Shown here piece by piece: positions 1 to 10,484 of a stretch of DNA of 64,000 nt (position 1 is its first letter; each line of letters opens with the position of its first letter). The stretch covers positions 110,112,324 to 110,176,323 of the forward strand of contig OZ035960.1 of assembly GCA_964034945.1 (NCBI GenBank), given 5' to 3'. Made by a program: the position numbers and the translations under genes. The notes below the pieces were generated by a model. It had not been told where the DNA came from. It saw only the letters and a list, made by a program, of their open reading frames with translations, and made no database searches. The stretch is from Chrysopilus asiliformis (lineage: Eukaryota > Arthropoda > Insecta > Diptera > Rhagionidae).

Positions 1-1334
1 AACTCAAATTGTCTCATTATTTTTAAAACTCGTCAAATCTGGTCAAAAAAATAAAATGAATACACATGTTGCATCATTAGTTTTTGATTTCCTCTATCAC
101 AAGTAGTTTTCTTACGGAATTCTAAACATGAACATCATATCCAGGTCGCATTCTAACACCTTGTAGCGATTCATTACACCATCTGGAAACGATTTTTTGC
201 CTCACCAGAGAGGTTTGTCCACTACATAAATTGGTGTAAAATTGTGTCCTTTTTACGTTCAATATCCCTTATCCTGTGTGCCGCCCTCATCGGTCCCTAT
301 GCTACAACATTTACGTGAAAGCGGAAATTTCAAGACTAATTTATTTGATATGTGATTTGTAGCGACATAATATCAGCATCTTATTCCCTCAGGATGTCTT
401 GCTTAACATGCGTTTTGTGGTCACATTAAGGGATGTCGCCTGGGAAAAGTTTCCTGGTCGGAGTTTTCAGGAAAATTCTACCAAAACACATGTTTCGATA
501 GATTTTTTTTTCCTCAAGAATTCTGAAAATTATCTGGATTTCAGTGATTTTGTGGCATATTAGATTATCATATTTGAAATGTTTGTGAATTTTGTATGAA
601 ATTGAATACCAAGGTGTTGTTTTTTTTTTTCAAAGGAGGAATTTTATGCTAATTACGGTAACATCAGTACAGTTCGATTAATCGGCGAGGAAAATGTTGA
701 ACATTACAAAAGGGGTGGTAGACCGAATACATTTCACCTTTTCTTATTTCTTTGAAAAAAGGATCACTCCGTATAACAATGATTCCTTCAGAAATTTGAA
801 TCTATAATTATATGCAAAGTCTACAAGTAGTGCATAAAAGACATATGGCCTCAGAGATGTCGAAGAATATAGAAAGTATTATTGTAAAACCGTAATGTGT
901 TTACTTTTATTGACATTATTAATGATAAATAGAGTTATGGGCCCCAGTTTCATTTCATTTCTTGTGAATTGCATGCATGCATATTTAGATAGTCTTTGGT
1001 AAAGATTTTGTGTTTAGGCGTCGCCTTAAGGCGATTTAGATAAATGATTCAAAGATGCCACTTGAATCTGTAATGAAGAAGATTCTAATGTGTCTAATGG
1101 TGAGAAAGTTTTACTATTTTGTTGATTTTTTTTCTTCAAGTAAGCATCTGCCGAGATACGGTACGTACGTAGCACTGTTGGAAGTGATTATTCAAATTTG
1201 AAGAGTATTTTTTCGTAGACACAAATTTTATCTGCAGTGATTTTGAATTTTTTTACCAAAATTATCTGAAAATCATAGATCCAAAAAAAAAAACCATCAC
1301 CGATAAATGATTTTTTCGCATCAACTTGATTTTT
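1..1334. other. AT-rich intergenic DNA, nothing recognised
   Basis: I read both strands and found no splice-site-bounded coding exon, no tandem repeat and no terminal inverted repeat. There are homopolymer T and A runs only. Confidence 0.5.
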
Positions 1335-1431
1335 ACTTTCTTATACGAAGTATAATAAAATATTGTATTCATGAAAATTTCGAGCAGTCCTGAGTCGATT
1401 AGAATATATTTACAAAAATGTCTTTCTGTTA

Positions 1432-1815
1432 TGCTACATTTACACGAATGACAAATTTGTCATTTTTTTCTTGTCATTATGTTAATTCCCGTGTAAATGG
1501 CATAATTTTTGTAATTTTTTCTGTCAGAAAATGTCAATCTCTCATAAAAGAATGAACTTGTCCATTCTTTTATGCCAGATTGTCATTCGTGCAAACGCAA
1601 TATTAGTTATGACAACTTTAGTATTCAACTTTTGTCATAACTAATATTGCGTTTGTACGAATGACAATCTGGCATAAAAGAATGGACAAGTTCATTCTTT
1701 TATGAGAGATTGACATTTTCTGACAGAAAAAATTACAAAAATTATGCCATTTACACGGGAATTAACATAATGACAAGAAAAAAATGACAAATTTGTCATT
1801 CGTGTAAATGTAGCA
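1432..1815. mobile_element. Palindromic MITE, PIF/Harbinger-like (TSD TTA)
   Basis: This is a 384-bp near-perfect fold-back. Its left end TGCTACATTTACACGAATG is the exact reverse complement of the right end. TTA stands directly outside both ends (1429-1431 and 1816-1818), the 3-bp target duplication typical of PIF/Harbinger elements. The arms meet near 1620 with almost no spacer. It splits the host repeat just where its GTCTG tract begins. No coding capacity. Confidence 0.8.
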
Positions 1816-2648
1816 TTAGTCTGTTAGTCTGTTAGTCTGTTAGTCTGTTAGTCTGTTAGTCTGTTAGTCTGTTAGTCTGTTAGTCTGTTAGTCTGTTAGT
1901 CTGTTAGTGGCTGTTTAGATTAAGTTGATTCAGGCGCCTGGCCATGAACGAAACTGTCAAAATACAGGCAAGACGAGGAGGTGGGGATGTCCCCCACTTC
2001 CTCGTCTTGCCTGTATTTTGACAGTTTCGTTCATGGCCAGGCGCCTGGATCAACCGTGTGTAAACAGCCACTTAGTCTGTTAGTCTGTTAGTCTGTGAGT
2101 CTGTGAGTCTGTTAGTCTGTTAGTCTGTTAGTCTGTTAGTCTGTTAGTCTGTTAGTCTGTTAGTCTGTTAGTCTGTTAGTCTGTTAGTCTGTTAGTCTGT
2201 TAGTCTGTTAGTCTGTTAGTCTGTTAGTCTGTTAGTCTGTTAGTCTGTTAGTCTGTTAGTCTGTTAGTCTGTTAGTCTGTTAGTCTGTTAGTCTGTTAGT
2301 TTGTTAGTCTGTTAGTCTGTTAGTCTGTTAGTCTGTTAGTCTGTTAGTCTGTTAGTCTGTTAGTCTGTTAGTCTGTTGTCTGTTAGTCTGTTAGTCTGTT
2401 AGTCTGTTAGTCTGTTAGTCTGTTAGTCTGTTAGTCTGTTAGTCTGTTAGTCTGTTAGTCTGTTAGTCTGTTAGTCTGTTAATCTGTTAGTCTGTTAGTC
2501 TGTTAGTCTGTTAGTCTGTTAGTCTGTTAGTCTGTTAGTCTGTTAGTCTGTTAGTCTGTTAGTCTGTTAGTCTGTTAGTCTGTTAGTCTGTTAGTCTGTT
2601 AGTCTGTTAGTCTGTTAGTCTGTTAGTCTGTTAGTCTGTTAATCTGTG
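1816..2648 (+). repeat. (TTAGTCTG)n octanucleotide tandem repeat, about 83 units
   Basis: Units of 8 bp run from 1816 to 1906 and from 2072 to 2648, interrupted by a 165-bp MITE. Most units are identical. Variants include GTGAGTCTG units near 2095, a TTTG unit near 2300, a one-unit shortening near 2376, and AATCTG near 2480 and at the end. The homologous tract in the other family copy (19040-19115) has the same 8-bp period but GTCTGTCG-type units, so this is a local expansion. Confidence 0.95.
1907..2071. mobile_element. Short palindromic MITE, PIF/Harbinger-like (TSD TTA), inside the octamer array
   Basis: A 165-bp fold-back with ends GTGGCTGTTTA / TAAACAGCCAC. The long inner arms contain 'caggcgcctggccatgaacg' and its complement. 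TTA flanks both ends (1904-1906 and 2072-2074). It interrupts the TTAGTCTG array at a unit boundary. It is GC-richer than its surroundings. Confidence 0.85.
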
Positions 2649-3092
2649 TATAAGAAGCCTCAAAAACCACTAAAGCTAGAGCCATGAAATTTTACAGGCG
2701 TGTTTCGATCTGGAACGGGACGAGCCTATCAATTTTTGGTGGTTTTTTGCTGGTTGTAAGACGCAGGATATTTCAGGTTTTAAAATTCTATTCATCCGGT
2801 TATAGTGTAAATTGTGCAGAAACGTAGATTTTGTATAAAAAAATCGTGTGCTGTTCACATCATTTATTTATATTACGACACGATACACGTTTCCGCGCTT
2901 ATATTTCTGTGCTTAAATTATCCCACAATTTGAGATGTTGTTCGCGTAATATGACCAAAAAAGACATTATTCAGAATTTATAAAGCGGAAAATTTTTTTC
3001 TGCCAATTTTTGGACTGATAATCGGAGTACAGTAAGATTTCTGCGACAAAAATTACACAAATAGATCACATTTTTGTACGATATTGACAAAA

Positions 3093-4223
3093 ATGAAGTT
3101 TATCTTAAAATTCGTGGGTTTAATAAATATAATCGTTTCTTATTCCGTAGTAAGTTTGAAAAAAAATATGTTCATTGAATTTTGATTACCGAATTACCTT
3201 TTTAGACTTCTGTACGGTACGAATTGATGGAGTACACTTGCAAAATCAACAATACCGTCTGTACTAATTGCAGGTGTTGGTTATCTGAAGTGAGAAAAGG
3301 TGTAAAAACAATTAATTTTATGGCCACATTCAAAACACCGATTGATGATCTTTATGTAAGTGCTGCCACTACACTTTCGCTCAATGCACAAACTTTGGCG
3401 AACAATTCGGCAAACTTTGGCGAGCCATTCGGCAGATCTAGGCAAACGCGACCCATCAGAATTACATCAGTCGTAAGTAAATTACTGAAAATCTTTTAAG
3501 AATTGTGATGATGCTTTGGATTTTTTTTCAAACAAAAATTTCCTTCACAAAAATATGATCAACAATACAAAAATCTTAAAACTTCGAATATTTACCCGAT
3601 TAACGACTCCACAATTGAATGTTTTCGCCCCGAACTGAAATACAAAACTGCTTTAGGCAAAGGGGTAAAAGTGCGAAAACGTTTGGAAAATTCGCCTGAC
3701 TGAAACTAAACGTACCCAAACCTAAGCAAGCCACACCAGATCTAGGCGAATGTTCGCCGTAATTCGTGTGCATTTGCGCAAGAGTGTAGTAATACGGCTG
3801 GGTTAATTTTATTTAATTAATTATTTTCCCCAAATTTCAGTCCAGGCTTCAACTTTTTCGAAGAGTGTCGAATAAATATAAAAGGTGGATGATTGATATC
3901 GGTGTTGATTTGTGCAAACTGTTTTCGGGTGAAGGACATTCAGCAATTGCGAAAATTTTATATGAAGCTCTTAAGAAAAACTCCGAATTTCTTCAACAAT
4001 CCACATGTCCACTTACCGTAAGTTATTGGAAATAATAATATAATCGAGTCATGATAATTAAAAAATCCTTCAGGGAAATGTTTCAGTGACAAATTTCGTC
4101 CTTCCATTGACTTTCATCCCTGCGCCGATTCCAAAAGGCAAATATAAAATTTTGTCCAGTGCAAGTAATGCGAAGCAAAATCAGTTTTATCTTCAACATA
4201 TTATAGTTTTTCAAATAAAATAA
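3093..4223 (+). CDS. DUF1091/DM8-family secreted protein, gene A (4 exons, 177 aa)
   Basis: Exons 3093-3149, 3206-3355, 3841-4017 and 4074-4223 (stop TAA), joined at GT/AG sites in phase 0. Exon 1 is a hydrophobic signal peptide starting MKFILKFVGLINI. Exon 3 holds the family core DLCKLFSG; exon 4 starts GNVSV and has the PxPxGxY-type motif (PIPKGKYK). The family is known from Drosophila; Pfam notes distant similarity to ML lipid-binding domains, so an extracellular ligand-binding role is plausible but unproven. Cysteines differ from the paralogues: the C-x-x-C-x-x-C-P cluster is reduced to STCP and the exon 2 F-x-C-x-F cysteine is absent, while exon 2 has four clustered cysteines instead. 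Intron 2 is 485 bp, against under 75 bp in every paralogue, and contains a MITE. An AATAAA overlaps the stop codon. Confidence 0.88.
3363..3793. mobile_element. MITE-like insertion in intron 2 of gene A
   Basis: The left end (actacactttcgctcaatgcac) and right end (gtgcatttgcgcaagagtgtagt) are imperfect inverted repeats of about 22 bp. It sits wholly within an intron that is 54-75 bp in all nine paralogues. No clear target-site duplication. It also carries repeated ttggcgaac / gttcgcc motifs near both ends. Confidence 0.6.
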
Positions 4224-4451
4224 AGTTTTTCTTTTATTGTTATATGGTTCGTTTCTAATAATACACTTTTCTGGAAATGACATTAAATTATGTAACTCAG
4301 GTTGCAGTCAATTCTATCTGTTTTCTACATTTCTTAAATAAAGATAGCAAAAAGTGATTGATATTCATGTCTATCGTTTCATATGTATAACGTTAAAAAT
4401 TTAATTCATGTAATTTTTATGAGTTCTAAAGGCCTATGTTAGTGGCGTAAC

Positions 4452-4820
4452 AATAGGGTGACCATTATTTTTTTCGGTCAATCCGGGACAATTTGTGCAA
4501 GGATGGAGAGATGTCTGAAACGGAAGACCAATAAAATAAGAAATTTTACATTATAATCCTATAGGAAAGAAAATCAATTAAGAAATTGCACCGCACGCAA
4601 TTTTATTTTGAAAATAATGCAGCGCTTGAATTATTGTTGCTTGCGAAAATTATTTAAATTTTCTACACTCTTTACATTTTCATAAAGAACTGCAATACTA
4701 ACTGTAAAAATACGAATTAGCAGATCAAATATTTGAGATAATTGTGCGCTTTGTGGAAAATAATAGAAGAATGCGCCGCAGGGAAAAAATGTGATTTACA
4801 GAACCCCTAAGCCGAAATAG
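4452..4820 (+). mobile_element. Degenerate hAT-like repeat with Zaphod-type end
   Basis: The left end 'agggtgaccatt' followed by 'ggtcaatccgggacaattt' matches the terminal sequence of the element ending at 26172 in inverted form. Internal 'gcgccgcaggg' also recurs there. The end motif AGGGTGACCAT with CCCGG runs is typical of hAT Zaphod-type elements (established knowledge). No right end could be defined. Confidence 0.45.
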
Positions 4821-5037
4821 AGTATTTTTGCATATTTGGTGATCGTTTTTTGTAGCGTTTCATAAATTATTAAATTAAAAAATAAGAAAAACTACAATTG
4901 CCAGGGACCAATCGTCAAACACTCTATATGATGACAGACAACATGTTTATTTAAAAAAACCTTTTTCTACAGGAGACGGGGAAAGGAGTGGTCCGATTGG
5001 ATTTTGATATATGGAACGGCTATGTAAAATCTTTTTA

Positions 5038-5600
5038 TAAACATAACAAAAGCTATAATTGCCAATCTGGCAATCATTGGAGACCCGTATGGTGATATTC
5101 GTATCAAAATTCGAACAGTTGTACCATAATTCCACTTTGAAGTCAAACTTCCAATAAGAATTTTTAAAATTGATTCCAATCGGATTTTGATGTATGGAAG
5201 TTTTATGTAGAATCATATCCTAAATAACTTTTGTTCTTGGACTTTTTAGATAAGATGCACCTATTTTAAGATATTCACAAAAAACATTTTCGTTTGTATG
5301 GTCCATTCTTGCCCATTAACGAACTTAGCCTCGCATTTTACGAAAAACGGATCTGCGCAAAATTTCAAGTCTCTAGCTCAATCCGTGCGCCCGCAATCCG
5401 CGCCACAGACGGACGGACAGACGGACAGACAGACGGACAGACAGACGGACAGGACAGACGGACGGACATGCAGAAATTAATTATTTTTATCATTCTAAAC
5501 AGACTGGTGTAATTCATTTTTGTGTGTGATGACGGGATCTTGGCGTTACAAACGGTAAGGCAAAGTTAATATACCCTTTGGTTTCACCATACGGGTATCA
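5038..5600 (-). repeat. Dispersed GTCY-type repeat with TATACCCG end (family T), copy 1
   Basis: Read on the minus strand it starts with the hairpin end tatacccGTATGGTGAAACC..GGGTAT, passes 'gtaacgccaagatcccgtca', a GTCTGTCC tract (plus strand 5409-5463), 'gagctagagacttgaaatttt', and ends 'gcaattatagcttttgttat'. Four other copies lie in the window (14137, 20340, 55143, 59542). No protein; small ORFs across the GACA tract are artefacts. Confidence 0.8.
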
Positions 5601-5659
5601 ACACATTTCATCTCTATAAATTTTTCGATACGATGCACAGTTTTCGAGAAAACAGGAAA

Positions 5660-5800
5660 AAAGTATTCCATTTGTATGGGAGAGGAGAGAAGCAGTGGTT
5701 CGATTGGATTTTGATGTATGGACGAGTTATGTAAAATCCTATTCTAAACACATTTTACCATTTACAATTTTTAATTTGACTCATCAAAAGATTATATTTT
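5660..5800 (+). repeat. Fragment of family V repeat
   Basis: It contains 'cgattggattttgatgtatgg' with 'gttatgtaaaatcctatt', shared with 12725-13262, 27385-27725 and 52060-52400. The rest of the unit is missing. Confidence 0.55.
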
Positions 5801-5829
5801 AGTTCAAAAAGGTAATGGGCAATTTTATT

Positions 5830-6720
5830 TTAGAACAAGAAAAAAGTTTAAAAAAAATATTTCTACGTAAAAGTCTTCTCGCAATTCTTTTTATCATTCG
5901 ACCAAATTATTCAAACACACACATGGTAAACGGTTAAAGAAATTTAAAATATTCAAAATTATGCAAATCGTCATCAAAAGTCTAAGATCTGTTAAACTGC
6001 CGGTTCACCTAATCCTCACGTCATCTTGAATACCTAAACACACTGCAGATACAAAGTATCTGTTCGAATTTAACTCAAATTCTTGATCGATGCCTTGAGA
6101 TCAGAAGTGGAATATTATTATAAGTCAGAGAAAAATGCGAGCGGTTTATAATCTGGAAAAAAAAATTCCCAACTGTATATATAAAATGATAGAAAAACCC
6201 GCTATGGGGAGGTTTTGATACCTGGACGAAAAAAAAATCACCGAAAAGAGGAAATTATGCAAATTCTATTTGTTTACTGATGAAACGTAACGAAAACCAT
6301 TTGTCACCTAAAATTGGTTCTGCAACAATGAGTGGCAACAAAAAAACGGAATAGAAAAGAGAAAACATATTTAAGGAAATTTTCTTTTCTCCTGTGACCG
6401 AAAGGATGGGTACATGCTACCGCTTGTGGAAAGTATTATTTGTCTCTGAAATAATCAAAGGGTTAAATGCTAAAGATGCACATTTTCCAGATATTTTTCT
6501 CACTGAATTTCTCTCCGGCGTGATTGATTAATGATGGAATGAGTTTTTAGATGCTACGTGTTCGATGGTGTAATTCCACGTTATCTCGTAAAGTGTTTTT
6601 AAAATTTGGTCACGAAATTACGTAACCAAATTATACGTTTGGTAAAATTGATACAACCAACTATCTGCCTATATGAACAACGAATGCTATTTGCATGATC
6701 CATCGGATGACACGATCAAC
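5830..6720. other. Intergenic DNA, nothing recognised
   Basis: No exon structure, tandem repeat or terminal inverted repeat was seen on either strand. Confidence 0.4.
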
Positions 6721-6725
6721 ATTAA

Positions 6726-6882
6726 CCCTTTTTATTCACATCTCGGGCAATCTATGGGAAGACAAAATTTCAGATTCTCAAAGCCACAGGGCTCTTTATC
6801 TAAAAATATTTCGACTTAAAGTATATTTCCAAGAGATTCCAAGATGAAAAGAATAAAACCATTGAACCATTAGCAAAAAGGA
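6726..6882. mobile_element. Possible TTAA-flanked MITE (piggyBac-like), weak
   Basis: TTAA flanks both sides (6722-6725 and 6883-6886). The ends CCCTTTTT and AAAAAGGA are short imperfect inverted repeats. The length and TTAA target fit piggyBac-type MITEs such as those at 45-47 kb, but the inverted repeat is only 8 bp and low in complexity. Confidence 0.3.
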
Positions 6883-7344
6883 TTAAATATGGAAAATTTT
6901 TACTAAAATGAAATGTTGTTGTGCTATGAGAATTAAACGGCGGGGGGTCCAACATTTTAAAATGAAGATGTATGCATAGAACTGATATTTCTCACACGAT
7001 GGCATGACGACTAATCAATTAGATGGTAGCATTTAAAATGAATCCAACTGAGAGATAAATATTACAAATCAAAATCTATTAATTCGATTAACAGTAAAAC
7101 TATCAAAATAATAGTCTTGTAAAACATAATCAAAATCTACAAAATCATCTGTCATTTAAAAATCAATTCAATCGGTTTGATGTATAAATAAAATACTATC
7201 GATATGAATAAATTTTGCTACCTACACACTTAAAAAAAGTTGCAAAAGCTCAAACCGTTTGATGAATTGAAAATTTTCTAAATTTAAAGATATTTTAAAT
7301 ATTTCATTTTAATTTAATAGTGTGATAATGGGTAGGTTTTTCAT

Positions 7345-8215
7345 TCAACTATAGAAAAAATTCTAGTAACACAAAAGGGCGTAAAGTTGACGCCGCGACC
7401 ATACCGAAAAGCGGAAAAAATCAAAAAAATATACCTTTGTGGACGCTTTCTCAAAACCGACTAAACCGATTTTAACACATTGACTGCCATGGCTTACCCC
7501 CGTCGCACACTTCAGCTAAGCGAGCTCAACTACGTGAGCTAAGTTTCTCGCTGAAAGTAAAATCCTTAGCATTTGCAGTGGTGACCGCACACTTCAGCGA
7601 AACTATGAAACTACATCGCGTAGTCATGGGCGACGCGGGCTAAGCTCGCTTGCGTAGTTCAGACTTCAACTACGCGAACTACTTCGCTGGCATCGCTGAC
7701 ACTCACTTATACACACTTTCGGCGTTATACAGTGTAGAAATCGGTGTTTGAGAAAGTGTAGTATTTTGTGGACATAAATGTGTAAGTGCCAATTGCATAC
7801 AACTGGCATACATTTATTTAAATATCGCCGCGTAGTTTAGCTCAAGTGTGCAACGATAGAGCTAACCCAGCTAAGCTATGTAACTATAGCTAGCCTCGCT
7901 CACATAGCTTAGCGCAAGTGTGCGACGGGGGTTAAGGTTAAATCTAGTAATATTCAATTTTTCCGAGAAATTTTCAAAAAACTTTGAGTTGTCGGTAATT
8001 TTTCAAAAGTTAATAGAAAAAATTCTAGTAACACAAAAAGGCGCAAGGTTGATGCCGCGACCATAAAGTCAGGAACTTCTTGTATTACTTGGGATATATG
8101 GAAGTGCGATAAAAATCAAAAAATCGTGCCTTTGTGGGCGCTTTCTCTGACTGAATTTCTTAAAAACCAGTAAACCAGTTTTAACACATTGACTGCCATC
8201 ATTTTTGACAGCCAG
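7345..8215 (+). repeat. Diverged direct duplication (about 145-220 bp units) flanking a MITE
   Basis: The block at 7345-7493 ('attctagtaacacaaaa', 'cgccgcgaccata', 'acacattgactgccat') recurs at 7992-8205 with extra internal sequence. The first copy is cut by the MITE at 7497. Its origin is unknown. Confidence 0.65.
7497..7931. mobile_element. MITE with CCCCCGTCGCACACTT ends, PIF/Harbinger-like (TSD TTA)
   Basis: A 435-bp element with perfect 16-bp terminal inverted repeats (CCCCCGTCGCACACTT). TTA lies directly outside both ends (7494-7496 and 7932-7934). Subterminal regions carry repeated AGCTAAGC/GCTTAGCT and CTACGYG motifs in both orientations. It is GC-richer than its flanks and has no transposase. 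Confidence 0.85.
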
Positions 8216-8747
8216 TGATGTTTCCTTGGAGGCCATGGCTTGCAAAAAAATATAACTATATGTTGAAAACAACAAAAAAAATCACAAAGAAAATGTATTC
8301 GCATTTTTTTTAAACAATTGCAAAACTGGTTGGGCAGTTAACGTGTTAGCGAAAATTCCCCATGAAATTCCTTTTCTTTCCTATCCCCTCTCGCGATAAC
8401 TTTTTAATCGCTGAAGAGATTTGTATCAGATTTCACCACTAGAGAGATCATCATTTAAAGAAAGTTTTCGACTACCTAAACTTACCTCTTCTTTTTACTG
8501 TAACTGAGCAGTGAAATAAGGAGGTGTTGGCACCCTTTTTGCGCAGGAGTGAGAGCAGGTCGAGATGTAGCCTCGACATGCTTTCAGAAAGAAATAATTT
8601 ATAAATCGAGATGAATTTGATGACAATCGACAAACACAATAAAATATACAACTCCCTTAAAATATATTAAAAAATATGTTTACATACATGTTTACATATA
8701 TTTACATTTCTATATATATATTGTCATATGTTTACATATGTCTCCTC
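8216..8747. other. Downstream flank of gene B, AT-rich
   Basis: A low-complexity tract of 'catatgtttacatat' type lies at 8665-8745, just past the gene B stop. Nothing else was recognised. Confidence 0.4.
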
Positions 8748-9449
8748 TTATAATATATTAAAAAATATGTTTACATCAACATACAATACTTTCAGTGATG
8801 AGTCTGTCAAATGCGCATAAATTCTATAGTTCCCCTTGGGTATAATTCGTGGTATAAAATCAAGTGGCAATGGAAAGCTGTCGAGTGTTGCATTACCCTA
8901 CAATAATTTTACTTTAAATTATATAAGAATTAAAATTCTAATATCAAACCCACCCTAATTGGGCATCCATCACAAAAAGTGCATTTATCTTTAACACGCT
9001 TTAAAGCAATCTTAAATGCTGCCAACATTGAGTCACCGGAAAAAAGCTTACAAACGTCCAATACTACGTTTACCATCCATGGTCTAAATGTATTTGATTC
9101 CTTTTTGAAAACCACAACTTTAGCCTAGAAGAAAGAAAAATTATTCGAATTTTTAAACTTTTTTAGTTTGTATTGATTTTACAAAGAAAGTTGTTACATT
9201 CTGGGGAAAATAACAATGAAAAGTTAACAACTCCATTCCTCTACGACTTTTACTGAGCCCACAAAATGAATTTTGACAAATTTTAACATTTGGTTTGCAT
9301 TCCATTTTCTTCACAGATACAAGAAATGCACCCTAAAGTAAAAAAAAAACAAATGTAGAAAAGCACCACAATCGAAATAATCAAAAATATTTTACACAAA
9401 GCGACCAACAAACAGTCAATAATAGGTAATATTTTAAGGTTTTTTTCAT
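8748..9449 (-). CDS. DUF1091/DM8-family secreted protein, gene B (4 exons, 174 aa)
   Basis: Minus-strand exons 9449-9396 (MKKTLKYYLLLTVCWSLC, a signal peptide), 9332-9183, 9124-8954 and 8897-8748 (stop TAA). All introns are 56-63 bp with GT/AG, phase 0. Exon 2 has four cysteines (MECK, ICQ, FCG, HCY). Exon 3 has DVCKLFSGDSM and the cluster CTFCDGCP. Exon 4 starts GNATL and has IIPKGNYR. It is closest to gene F at 47103: both have KMECKPNVK, CTFCDGCPI and PLDFxPRIIPKGNY, and eight cysteines in the mature part. A secreted ligand-binding role is inferred from the distant ML-domain similarity of the family. The last codons run into an AT-rich tract, so the exact C-terminus is less certain. Confidence 0.85.
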
Positions 9450-10212
9450 TTTTGTTAGTTATTTATAATTTTTTTTGGGCACTAAATAAAATTTATTTGT
9501 TAAATTTATTGCAAGTCAATCCAAATATTCTTTTATTTCCCTAATTTTTGTGTTTATTGACTGTTGAATTTTTGGACGGTGTTGTTTCTTCTTCCAATTT
9601 ATAAAAATTTAACAATATTTTGTTAAAAACACGCTGAATAACGGAAGCAATATTTATGTTAATTACTAACATATTTATAGGTAGTTTACGCCATTTACTC
9701 GCAGACTTTGCGTGACTGAAAGTGTTTTAAACAATTGAAGCCCCATTTTTTGACTTTTATAGGAAATTAAAGGTTAAAAAATCCACTTTTTGTGGTCATG
9801 AAAAATCATCGAATTTATAAAAAAACATAAGAAATCTAACCATGAAATACTCTAATTGTTAAATGGCGTGATTGTAAATTTGAAAATAGGACAAATGTTC
9901 ATTTAGAACATAACATTTTAACTGACATTTTTCAAAGCTTGTCCAATTGAATTTTCATTGATGGATAGGGTTACAATTTTTTTGTGCGAATCTTGGACAG
10001 ATCACCGGTGGAGAGCGTAGAAGGGGGCAGCGACAAAGTGAAGGAAATTTTAATGGTGAACATTTTTGAAAACCTTTTTTTTTTAAATATTTAAAAAAAA
10101 CCGCCGGAGCCGAAATTTTTTAAGAAGCAGTAATTTCTGAGAAAACTGCGACGCAGGGGAACATCTTTGGGTTTTGAGGTCAATTTTTTCGGGATTAAGA
10201 GACTACGACATG
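9450..10212. other. Intergenic DNA upstream of gene B
   Basis: It presumably holds the gene B promoter, but I see no convincing TATA or initiator motif. No repeat or exon was recognised. Confidence 0.35.
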
Positions 10213-10484
10213 CACTCAGAAAAATGGAGGCTAACTCGACGACCTACATACGGCGTAATTGGCCTCGGGCAGGCACGCGTTCGCCTGCATGTGGGCAAGT
10301 GAAACTGAGTTGACCTGTGGTCGGAGAAATTCTGAAATTAAGCCACCAGCAGGTGAAGTAGGGCATTGGGAGCTGCACGAGTTGACCTTAGATAGGTTAA
10401 CTCTGACCGCTATCTGGCTTACAGAAACCTCTGTAAGGTCAGAGTCAACCTGACAAAAAGTTGACCTGGACATTTTTCTGAGTG
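10213..10484. mobile_element. CACTCAG MITE, copy 1 (Tc1/mariner-type)
   Basis: A 272-bp element with terminal inverted repeat CACTCAGAAAAAT and a GC-richer body containing 'ttaagccaccagcaggtga' and a 'cctctgtaaggtcagag' hairpin. The other copies are at 16401-16672 and 51588-51838. The dinucleotide flanks are TG/TG here and TA/TA at copy 2, suggesting a TA-type target. The bidirectional ORFs through it are not genes: no splice sites and no family match. Confidence 0.85.

Larger units (their letters stand above)
1335..2860 (+). repeat. Dispersed GTCY-type repeat (family S), copy 1, with expanded octamer tract and two MITE insertions
   Basis: The left end is a short hairpin (TTATAC-GAA-GTATAA) followed by text shared with 18917-19270: a stretch around 'cctgagtcgatt', 'tacaaaaatgtc', a GTCTG-rich tract, then 'gctagagccatgaaatttt'. 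The second copy has a GTCTGTYG tract of under 100 bp; here it has grown to hundreds of bases. The layout (hairpin end, GTCY microsatellite, conserved core) resembles dipteran mini-me/Helentron-like non-autonomous elements. The class assignment is inference. Confidence 0.6.

Noticed and set aside
1816..2648. Telomeric repeat tract
   Set aside because: The octamer is internal, sits inside a dispersed repeat whose other copy has a related short tract, and unique sequence with genes follows on both sides.
5298..5512. TDGQTDGQTDRQ-type ORFs over GACA tracts (also near 14207, 19035, 20574, 61000 and 63500)
   Set aside because: Microsatellite translations within repeat families T, S and U.
10259..10453. 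64-97 codon ORFs on both strands repeated at 16447 and 51606
   Set aside because: They lie inside the CACTCAG MITE copies; both strands are open by chance in this GC-richer sequence. They are not conserved as reading frames in copy 3.
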